A stretch of 5,295 nucleotides of DNA from NCBI GenBank assembly GCA_038327555.1, contig JBBQLD010000343.1, forward strand, positions 1 through 5,295, read 5' to 3'. Positions 1 through 5,158 of the stretch are shown here, piece by piece (within the stretch, counting starts at the first letter, position 1; each line of letters begins with the position of its first letter). This DNA is from M3007 sp038327555 (lineage in GTDB: Bacteria; Bacteroidota; Bacteroidia; Chitinophagales; Saprospiraceae). The position numbers and the translations under genes are program-made. Under the pieces are notes generated by a model that had not been told where the DNA came from, searched no databases, and was given only the letters and a program-made list of their open reading frames with translations.

Positions 1-187
1 TAGCTCGGTTTTGGCCCGAAGTTCGCGGATTTTGATGTAGGAAAGTGCCAGTACGCGTACCATCCAGCGAACCTTGAATGTATTCAGCACTGGCTGTGGC
101 TCCGCGGAAATGGGTAGATGTGTTGTTTTGGCAGGCCCAAAGACTGGAAAGGATGACAGAGATAGAAAGGATAGTTATTTTGTGCAT
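1..187 (-). CDS. Probable lipoprotein, N-terminal part (cut by window edge)
   Basis: Reading the minus strand from the ATG at 187-185 gives 62 codons without a stop, running off the left edge. The first 19 residues look like a type II (lipoprotein) signal peptide: a lysine at position 3, a hydrophobic core (ITILSISVILSSLWA) and a lipobox-like LWAC with the candidate lipidated cysteine at residue 19, followed by polar QNNTS. Tryptophan at the -2 position is unusual for a lipobox but tolerable. After that comes a Ser/Thr/Gly-rich segment (about residues 27-62) in which I recognise no domain. If real, the protein is exported and anchored to a membrane by lipid. It is transcribed divergently from the helicase. 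No promoter or ribosome binding site is evident before it. The call rests on the signal peptide and the open frame only; a second minus-strand frame is also open over the left 60 bases or so, so the reading is likely but not certain. Confidence 0.62.
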   Translation of the reverse strand, partial: MHKITILSISVILSSLWACQNNTSTHFRGATASAEYIQGSLDGTRTGTFLHQNPRTSGQNRA

Positions 188-237
188 AGTACTGGATGTT
201 GTGGGTGTTTTACCTAGCTGTACACTTCTTTTTTGCG

Positions 238-346
238 GCTTGTCATTCTGAACGTAGTGAAAAATCTGAGGCTGAAGGCCTGAAATTTAGAAGAAAAAGC
301 TTCAGCCTTCAGCCTCAGATTCTTCACTACGTTCAGAATGACAAGC
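238..346. repeat. 109-bp near-perfect inverted repeat (MITE/REP-like palindrome)
   Basis: The left arm (238-284) and right arm (299-346) are reverse complements except for one mismatch (position 262 region, A against C) and one extra C in the left arm near 280; the loop is about 14 bases (285-298). Each arm begins GCTTGTCATTCTGAACGTAG and ends in a short GGCTGAAGGC(C)TGAA stretch. As RNA or cruciform DNA it would form a stem of about 46 bp. The core TCATTCTGAACGTAGTGAA resembles a dispersed palindromic repeat I have seen in intergenic DNA of Bacteroidota, which suggests a non-autonomous mobile or REP-like element, but copy number cannot be judged here. It lies between the divergent lipoprotein and helicase genes. 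A short frame across it (translating to HSERSEKSEAEG) is a by-product of the repeat. Confidence 0.85.
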
Positions 347-408
347 AATTTGTACGCCCAAATTTTCAAAATAAAAAAGTGTAAGGCTGAAAGTAGGTGT
401 TTACATTG

Positions 409-484
409 TTTTGACAGGATTTACATTTTTTTAACAGGATTTATACCCCTATTAAATCCTGTCCATCCTTTAAATCCTGTCAAA
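409..484. repeat. GACAGGATTTA repeat cluster forming an imperfect hairpin
   Basis: Two direct copies of a (G)ACAGGATTTA unit (413-423 and 434-443, 20 bases apart) are followed by two inverted copies TAAATCCTGTC (453-463 and 471-481, 18 bases apart). The outer pair gives 13 perfect base pairs (411-423 with 471-483, TTGACAGGATTTA); the inner pair gives about 10 more (434-443 with 453-462) around a loop of about 9 bases, with a poorly matched stretch between. Related ACAGGATT repeats are common in intergenic DNA of Bacteroidota to my knowledge. It sits about 130 bases before the helicase start. With the 238-346 palindrome it makes most of the divergent gap repeat DNA. The rest of that gap (188-237, 347-408, 485-597) is AT-rich and shows nothing else I can support. 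Confidence 0.7.
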
Positions 485-597
485 AAAACCAACAAAGCCA
501 TCTCCAAAAATAATCTGTGAAAATAGCCCTCACTTTGTCGACCGCAGAATTTTGCCGACGAGTTTGCGCATTTAGAAAGCCAATGGCCAGTTCTGCG

Positions 598-605
598 CAT
601 CTTTG
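598..605 (+). promoter_or_regulatory. Candidate Bacteroidota -7 box (TAnnTTTG-like)
   Basis: CATCTTTG matches the Bacteroidota -7 consensus TAnnTTTG at all defined positions except the first. It is followed by GCGC and the ATG at 613, an arrangement often seen in this phylum, and would start transcription at or very near the start codon. No convincing TTG/TTTG -33 element lies at the expected distance; the nearest TTTG (563-566) is about 31 bases upstream, too far. The box supports choosing 613 over the earlier in-frame ATG at 517, but remains a weak call. Confidence 0.35.
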
Positions 606-612
606 CGCTACC

Positions 613-1926
613 ATGCTAGGCCAACCACCACTTCATCTCAACGACGACTTCCGACACGCGCTAGACGTGCTGGAAAAAACCGATACCCACCTCTTCATCA
701 CCGGGAAGGCGGGTACAGGCAAAAGTACCCTGCTCCAACTTTTTCGCAATACCTCCCACAAAAAAGTGGCCGTGTTGGCCCCGACAGGAGTAGCCGCGCT
801 GAATGTACAAGGTCAAACCATCCATTCCTTTTTTGGCTTTCCGCCACGCATTGTCACTCCTGGCGAGGCGGCCCGTAAAGTAACGCGGAAAGATTTGCTG
901 CGGATTTATAAAAATCTGGAGGTGCTGGTCATTGATGAGATCTCCATGGTTCGGGCAGATCTACTTGATGGCATGGATAAATTTCTGCGGGTAAACCGTG
1001 AAAACTACCTACCCTTTGGCGGGGTGCAAGTCGTTTTTTTTGGCGATCTATTTCAACTGCCGCCAGTGGTGACGCGCGACCCCGTGGAAGCAGCTTATTT
1101 CAGCGAGTACTACGAAAGTCCCTATTTTTTTTCAGGAAAGATCTTCCAAGACCCTGATTTTCAATTGGAAACCCTGGAATTGCGCAAAGTATACCGCCAA
1201 GAATCCCGGCATTTCCTTCGACTTCTGGAAGCTGTTCGGGTTAATGAAGTTGACTATGACGATCTGGAAGATTTGAATGAACGGCATTCGCCCGACTTTT
1301 CTGAAACCGATGGCTACATCACCCTGTGTGCCCGAAATGCCACCGCCGACAAGATTAATCAGCGAGAACTTTCCTTGCTCGAAGCGCCTGAGTACGAGTT
1401 TATTGCAGACGTAAAAGGCCAGTTTGATCCAGGTCTGTACCCTGCCGATTTCGGGCTCCGCTTGCGCAAAGGCGCTCAGGTTATGTTTGTTCGGAATGAT
1501 CTCGAAGAGCGCCAGTTCGTGAATGGCACCATCGGTAAAATCACCCAATTGACCCATGATACAATTGTGGTAGAAACCGAAGATCAAGGTGGCAAAAAAC
1601 GCCGCATAGAAGTGGCAAAAATCGAATGGGAAATCATCCGGTATAAAGGCGGCCAGGCTGGAGGACTCGAAACCGAGGTAGTCGGTTCTTTCAATCAGTA
1701 CCCCCTGCGCTTAGCCTGGGCCATCACGATCCATAAAAGTCAGGGCAAGACTTTTGATCGGGTATTGATTGACCTCGGCGGCGGTGCTTTTGAGCATGGT
1801 CAACTTTACGTTGCGCTCAGCCGATGCCGCACCCTGGAGGGCGTGGTACTGCGGCATCGAATCAGGCTACAGGATGTGATCACGGATGAGCGGGTGGTGG
1901 AATTTTATGAGGGGCGGTTTAGATGA
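613..1926 (+). CDS. Pif1/RecD-like superfamily 1B DNA helicase (AAA family ATPase)
   Basis: The 437-residue product has a full set of superfamily 1B helicase motifs. Walker A is GKAGTGKS at residues 31-38, Walker B is VIDEIS around 106-111 (D108, E109), motif III is GDLFQLPPV at 144-152, YRQES follows at 194-198, and the C-terminal RecA-like domain has ITIHKSQGKTFD at 371-382 and LYVALSRCR at 398-406. Pif1-type enzymes unwind DNA 5' to 3' using ATP and act in the cytoplasm on recombination intermediates, replication barriers or G-quadruplexes; which job applies here is not shown. The protein ends about 30 residues after motif VI, so it is a helicase core without the C-terminal HRDC/HTH extension found in some Bacteroidota relatives. 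The frame stays open back to an ATG at 517 (469 residues), but the extra 32 residues are Cys/Arg-rich, do not look like the family, and overlap the candidate promoter box; the next ATG at 613 puts LNDDFRHALDVLEKT near the N-terminus, as is typical. The intermediate ATG at 583 is less likely. The gene stands alone, with 343 bases to the next one. Confidence 0.93.
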   Translation: MLGQPPLHLNDDFRHALDVLEKTDTHLFITGKAGTGKSTLLQLFRNTSHKKVAVLAPTGVAALNVQGQTIHSFFGFPPRIVTPGEAARKVTRKDLLRIYKNLEVLVIDEISMVRADLLDGMDKFLRVNRENYLPFGGVQVVFFGDLFQLPPVVTRDPVEAAYFSEYYESPYFFSGKIFQDPDFQLETLELRKVYRQESRHFLRLLEAVRVNEVDYDDLEDLNERHSPDFSETDGYITLCARNATADKINQRELSLLEAPEYEFIADVKGQFDPGLYPADFGLRLRKGAQVMFVRNDLEERQFVNGTIGKITQLTHDTIVVETEDQGGKKRRIEVAKIEWEIIRYKGGQAGGLETEVVGSFNQYPLRLAWAITIHKSQGKTFDRVLIDLGGGAFEHGQLYVALSRCRTLEGVVLRHRIRLQDVITDERVVEFYEGRFR

Positions 1927-2085
1927 GGTGCTTATGCAATTGAAAACAAATGGCTATTAAACTATTTTAAGATTAAATAATCGATACTGTCCAAAAGGTC
2001 TGTCAAGAATAACAAAACAATGCTTCCCAGCCAAATTTGATTTACAGACACACTTTTTGGAAAACGCTACCCAGTGCTCTGAGGC

Positions 2086-2114
2086 GGTAGGCTTCCCAAA
2101 TTTTTGGGTAGGCT
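2086..2114 (+). promoter_or_regulatory. Direct repeat GGTAGGCT x2, 21-bp period, around a palindrome
   Basis: GGTAGGCT occurs at 2086-2093 and again at 2107-2114, exactly 21 bases apart (13-base spacer). Inside the spacer and overlapping the second copy lies the palindrome CCCAAATTTTTGGG (2095-2108). LytTR-domain regulators bind two direct repeats about two helical turns apart (roughly 21-22 bp between equivalent positions), and this site lies about 155-185 bases before a LytTR gene. It could therefore be an autoregulatory site. The 8-mer does not resemble the classical AlgR/AgrA-type consensus, and an 8-bp repeat in a gap of this size is expected by chance about once, so only the spacing is suggestive. 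Confidence 0.25.
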
Positions 2115-2158
2115 GACTTGGAACGCAGCCATATCTTCTAGAGCAGCTCATACAGCCA

Positions 2159-2177
2159 AGGTAACCGAAGGTCACCT
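2159..2177. promoter_or_regulatory. Small dyad GGTaACC-GAA-GGTcACC
   Basis: GGTAACC (2160-2166) and GGTCACC (2170-2176) are separated by GAA. They can pair as a stem of 8 bp counting the flanking A2159-T2177, with a single A-C mismatch and a 3-base loop; each half is also a GGTNACC near-palindrome, repeated with a 10-bp step. Such a site could be an operator for a dimeric regulator or an RNA hairpin in the leader of the signalling operon, about 93 bases before its start codon. There is no T-run, so it is not an intrinsic terminator. The role is a guess. Confidence 0.25.
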
Positions 2178-2269
2178 ACTCAGGAAACGTTTTGGTCGAA
2201 AGCTGTTCGCTTGTTTCCCACCTTTTTTCCTATTTTTCGGGCGTTATTTTCGAGAAAAACGTTTCGTCT

Positions 2270-3046
2270 ATGCCCATGCCACAAGCTATTCCGCAATTCC
2301 CAAGCCCGCAATTTCCACACCCACTCAAGTGCATCATCGTTGAAGATGAACCACTGGCTGCTGAAATTTTGGCGGAATACATAAACCAAACCCCGTTTTT
2401 GGAACTCACCCACATTTGTTACGACGCCATCAAAGCCCTCGATGTGGTGCGTCAAAATCCGGTGGACGTGATGTTTCTCGACATCAACCTGCCCAAACTG
2501 AACGGTTTGGAGTTTTTAAAAACACTGCTGCACCAGCCACGCGTCATTATCACTTCTGCTTACCATCAATACGCCGTTCAGGGTTTTGAATTGCAGGTGA
2601 TCGATTACCTTTTAAAACCTATCGAGTTTGCGCGCTACACCAAAGCGGTCAACAAACTCCTTCAGCCGCAGCGAAGCCCTGATGCCAGCGCGCAAAAGCC
2701 GGCGGAGCATCTTGTCCGACCGTATTATTTTTTTACCGTCAGCAAGCGTTCAGTTAAAATTTACTTGGATGAAATCCTGTTTGTAGAAAGCCTAAAAGAT
2801 TCAGTTTCAATCGTTACCAAGTCAAAGGCCTACAATACGCACTATCAATTGGGCGAACTGGAAGACTTGATGCGTTCTGATAATTTCTTGCGCATCCATC
2901 GTTCATTTATGGTGGCTATTGACAAGATTGAATCCTTCTCGGCAGCCGAGGTTGAGATTGTCGGGCGGACTTTGCCGATTGGGCGCAGCCATAAATTATA
3001 TGTCATGGAGAAATTAGGCAGGGGGCAAAGTGGAAAAATGCCCTAA
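2270..3046 (+). CDS. LytTR-family response regulator
   Basis: The 258-residue product is a two-domain regulator of the LytR/AlgR type, of normal length. The receiver domain (about residues 19-132) starts LKCIIVEDEP with acidic pocket E25/D26, has the phosphoacceptor D71 in FLDINLP, the switch threonine T95 in ITSAY and the conserved K116 in LLKP. A linker rich in Pro/Gln/Ala (132-150) leads to a LytTR DNA-binding domain (about 151-249) with its hallmark FLRIHRSFMV (206-215) and LPIGRS (235-240). When phosphorylated by its kinase it should bind paired direct repeats and activate transcription. The frame is open further back to a TTG at 2192, but the ATG at 2270 (or 2276, two codons later) is preferred. 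Even so, 18 proline-rich residues (PQFPSPQFPHP) precede the receiver, longer than usual, and no later ATG would keep the receiver whole. The stop lies 12 bases before the kinase start, so the two genes are surely one operon. No Shine-Dalgarno sequence is seen. Confidence 0.95.
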   Translation: MPMPQAIPQFPSPQFPHPLKCIIVEDEPLAAEILAEYINQTPFLELTHICYDAIKALDVVRQNPVDVMFLDINLPKLNGLEFLKTLLHQPRVIITSAYHQYAVQGFELQVIDYLLKPIEFARYTKAVNKLLQPQRSPDASAQKPAEHLVRPYYFFTVSKRSVKIYLDEILFVESLKDSVSIVTKSKAYNTHYQLGELEDLMRSDNFLRIHRSFMVAIDKIESFSAAEVEIVGRTLPIGRSHKLYVMEKLGRGQSGKMP

Positions 3047-3058
3047 ATTTGCTGAAAT

Positions 3059-4966
3059 ATGCAAGGTCTATCTAACCAGTCCAAACCTCCTGCTGACGAC
3101 GGCACTCTCTTGCGCCGCTTGAGTGATAACCTCTCGCGCTGGGCGTTTACGGATTTTGAACAAGCAAAGTACGCGCTTGCGGAGCTGGGGCGTTTGCTCA
3201 CTCCCCGTAGCCCTTTTGATGTCCGCCTTTCGTACCACCGAAGCGCGGCTTTTCTGGAAAACCAATGGTCCAGGCATGAGCAATCTTTGCTTCACGCGAG
3301 GCTCGCGGTTAGCATTCTCGAAAGTCTTGCTGACGGCTGGGCTTTGGCCGAAACCTGGGCTGATATTGCAGCAACCAACCTCAACCAACGCGATTGGACG
3401 GCTGCCGAAGATGCGCTCCAACGCGCCAAGCGTTTATTGGGTGAAGATGCCCCGCCGCGGCTTCGTGCCCACGTCACTTGTCGCGAAGGCTTTTTCTATC
3501 TCTTGATTGGAAACCCCCGTAAAGCGCTCGATTGCCTGATGGAGGCAGAAAAAGACTTCCTAAAATTAGAAGAAAAGACTGCCACGCTCAAAGACTGGTA
3601 CATCAAAACCCTGATACTCAGTGGTCTTGGAGAGCTATATGAATACCTCGGCGAGGAAGATAAAAGTCAGGAGGCTTATCGGAGGGTATTGCCCATTGTG
3701 GAAAAATACCAACTTCGGCCGCGTATGGCCTGGCACTATCTAAATGCGGGCCGGGCAGCTCTCGCCCGAAACGATGCGGAACTTGCTCAAGGTCATTTTG
3801 AGAAGGCACTTAATAAGGCAGGTTCAGGAGAATCTGAGGCAAAAACGCTGGCACTCAGTAACCTGGGTATTCTGGCCACCTTAGCAGGCAATGCGCCCAA
3901 GGCGTTCAATTTGTTCGGGCAAGCTGCTGCTGATTACGATCCTCCCGCCAAACCTTCCGATTTTACCAACCTTTCAAAGATAGAAAGTTGGAGCGCAGGG
4001 TTATATTTTCAGTTGGAAAACACGCCGGAAGCAGAACGTCATTTCCTGCGTGCCTGGGAAATAGGCCAGCAGGGGAATGACCTCTATCATTTGGCGCAAG
4101 TTAGCCAACGGTTAGCCTCACTGTATGAAAATACGGGCAATTTTGAGAACGCATTCGAGTGGCAAAGACAAGTGACTGAACTCAATCAGGCGCATTTTAG
4201 CAAATTGCGCGACAATGAACGCCAGGAATTAGAAGCCCGACACCAACTGGAACGCAGCCGCCAGGAAAGTCAAATGGCCCGGCTTCGGGTGGCCGGACTT
4301 CAGCTCCGCGCATTGCGGGCGCAGATGAATCCGCATTTTATGTTCAATTCCCTGAATGCGATTCAGGGTCTGGTGACTTCCGGGCGCAACACGGAGGCAG
4401 AATCCTACCTGGCTAAATTTGCCAAAATGATGCGCCACACCCTGGAATATTCGGAATTAGAAGAGGTCTCTCTGGAGCAGGAAATCGAATTTCTGGATCG
4501 GTATTTGGACATCAATAAAAAATTACGTTTTCGGGATCGGCTTGATTTTCAGATCATTGCACCCAAAAACGAGGAGCTTGACGAACTCTTCGTACCCACG
4601 ATGATCGTACAGCCTTTTGTCGAAAACGCCATCGAACACGGCCTTCGCCCCCGGCAGGAAGGTCGCCTAACCATCCGATTTGAAGTCATGCCCGACGACG
4701 AATACCTACTGCGCTGTACTATTGAAGACGATGGGGTAGGGTACAACAAAGGCCAGGAAAAAGCCGCAGCACAAGCCGGGGCAGGGTTTCAAAAACATCG
4801 CTCACGTGGCATGGAAATTACACATGAACGCCTGCTTTTGTTGCATCAAATCCAGAAGCGGCCAGGCGATAATTTTATCCTGATCCAAGACTTGGCAGAT
4901 ATCACAAATGGCCAACGTTCAGGCACCCGGGTGGAAGTGTTGCTGCCGATCTTAAATGGAGAATGA
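3059..4966 (+). CDS. TPR-containing sensor histidine kinase, LytS/YehU type (His_kinase + HATPase_c)
   Basis: The 635-residue protein autophosphorylates on histidine and should pass phosphate to the LytTR regulator encoded just upstream. Residues about 55-375 are helical TPR-like repeats (for example around 186-217, 226-253, 263-290 and 345-372), a protein- or peptide-binding solenoid. Residues about 372-420 are a charged heptad-like coiled coil. The His_kinase dimerisation domain follows, with AQMNPHFMFNSLN at 421-433 and H426 as phosphosite. The ATPase domain has the N-box QPFVENAIEHGL (518-529), the G1 box EDDGVGYN (556-563), the G2 box RSRGMEITHERL (581-592) and the closing GTRVEVLLP (622-630). 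Many Bacteroidota relatives have a signal peptide, periplasmic TPRs and a membrane span before the kinase core. Here neither a signal peptide nor any hydrophobic span is present, so the protein appears wholly cytoplasmic. The ATG at 3059 is the first plausible start, 12 bases after the regulator stop, with no Shine-Dalgarno. The gene is followed at once by the octamer repeat array. Confidence 0.95.
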   Translation: MQGLSNQSKPPADDGTLLRRLSDNLSRWAFTDFEQAKYALAELGRLLTPRSPFDVRLSYHRSAAFLENQWSRHEQSLLHARLAVSILESLADGWALAETWADIAATNLNQRDWTAAEDALQRAKRLLGEDAPPRLRAHVTCREGFFYLLIGNPRKALDCLMEAEKDFLKLEEKTATLKDWYIKTLILSGLGELYEYLGEEDKSQEAYRRVLPIVEKYQLRPRMAWHYLNAGRAALARNDAELAQGHFEKALNKAGSGESEAKTLALSNLGILATLAGNAPKAFNLFGQAAADYDPPAKPSDFTNLSKIESWSAGLYFQLENTPEAERHFLRAWEIGQQGNDLYHLAQVSQRLASLYENTGNFENAFEWQRQVTELNQAHFSKLRDNERQELEARHQLERSRQESQMARLRVAGLQLRALRAQMNPHFMFNSLNAIQGLVTSGRNTEAESYLAKFAKMMRHTLEYSELEEVSLEQEIEFLDRYLDINKKLRFRDRLDFQIIAPKNEELDELFVPTMIVQPFVENAIEHGLRPRQEGRLTIRFEVMPDDEYLLRCTIEDDGVGYNKGQEKAAAQAGAGFQKHRSRGMEITHERLLLLHQIQKRPGDNFILIQDLADITNGQRSGTRVEVLLPILNGE

Positions 4967-4975
4967 GCATATGGA

Positions 4976-5095
4976 GTGATGGGGTGATGAAGTGATGGGG
5001 TGATGAAGCGATAGAGTGATGAAGTGATGGGGTGATGAAGTGATGGGGTGATGGGGTGATGGGGTGATGAAGCGATAGAGTGATGAAGTGATAGA
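4976..5095 (+). repeat. Tandem array of fifteen 8-bp units (GTGATGRR-type)
   Basis: Fifteen contiguous octamers run without any insertion or deletion: GTGATGGG six times, GTGATGAA six times, GCGATAGA twice (5008-5015, 5072-5079) and GTGATAGA once (5088-5095). The variants are not random: units 4-6 (AA, GCGATAGA, AA types) recur as units 12-14, implying a higher-order 64-bp period. The array begins 9 bases after the kinase stop codon. The unit length is not a multiple of three and TGA recurs throughout, so it is not coding. Its function is unknown; it could be an intergenic minisatellite prone to slippage, or part of a hairpin element with the inverted arm that follows. Confidence 0.93.
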
Positions 5096-5158
5096 GTGCC
5101 TCGCTTTATCGCTTCATCACTCTAACACTTCATCACCCCATCACTTCATCACCCCATC
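5042..5158. repeat. Long inverted repeat: 57-bp arms, 3-base loop
   Basis: Arms 5042-5098 and 5102-5158 are reverse complements over 57 positions around the loop CCT (5099-5101). By hand count 50 pairs are Watson-Crick, 5 are G-U in the plus-strand RNA and 2 are true mismatches. The right arm is an inverted run of the same octamers (TTCATCAC, CCCATCAC). It can also pair in another register with the first units of the array (about 4978-5024), leaving a loop of roughly 85 bases. It lies directly downstream of the kinase, so read-through RNA would fold into a very strong hairpin that could protect the 3' end or stop RNA polymerase. No T-run follows (TGTCTCGTCC), so it is not a canonical intrinsic terminator. 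Confidence 0.88.

Larger units (their letters stand above)
1927..2269. other. Intergenic region upstream of the signalling operon
   Basis: This 343-base gap separates the helicase stop from the response regulator start. No hairpin with a T-run follows the helicase, so no intrinsic terminator is visible. A minus-strand open frame (2175-1957, 72 codons) and a TTG-initiated plus frame from 2104 show no signal peptide, domain or start context and are not called. The gap does hold an 8-bp direct repeat around a small palindrome (2086-2114) and a compact hairpin (2159-2177), both listed separately. A TATTTTCG at 2245-2252 is one base off TAnnTTTG and lies 17 bases before the ATG, but has no -33 partner at the right distance, so the operon promoter is not fixed. 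Confidence 0.6.

Noticed and set aside
196..384. 62-codon plus-strand open frame (contains HSERSEKSEAEG)
   Set aside because: It is mostly the translation of the 238-346 inverted repeat; there is no independent sign of a gene.
338..520. 60-codon plus-strand open frame across the GACAGGATTTA cluster
   Set aside because: It is composed of repeat sequence and shows no domain or start context.
1132..1587. 151-codon minus-strand open frame inside the helicase gene
   Set aside because: It lies antisense within a gene with a complete helicase motif set; a shadow frame with no recognisable domain.
1957..2175. 72-codon minus-strand open frame in the gap after the helicase
   Set aside because: No recognisable domain, signal or promoter; it could be a gene remnant but nothing supports it.
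2104..2343. 79-codon plus-strand frame starting at TTG
   Set aside because: Non-ATG start, overlaps the response regulator in another frame, and no family resemblance.
4976..5158. CRISPR array
   Set aside because: The units are contiguous octamers with no unique spacers and with an inverted arm; this is a tandem satellite with a foldback, not repeat-spacer architecture.
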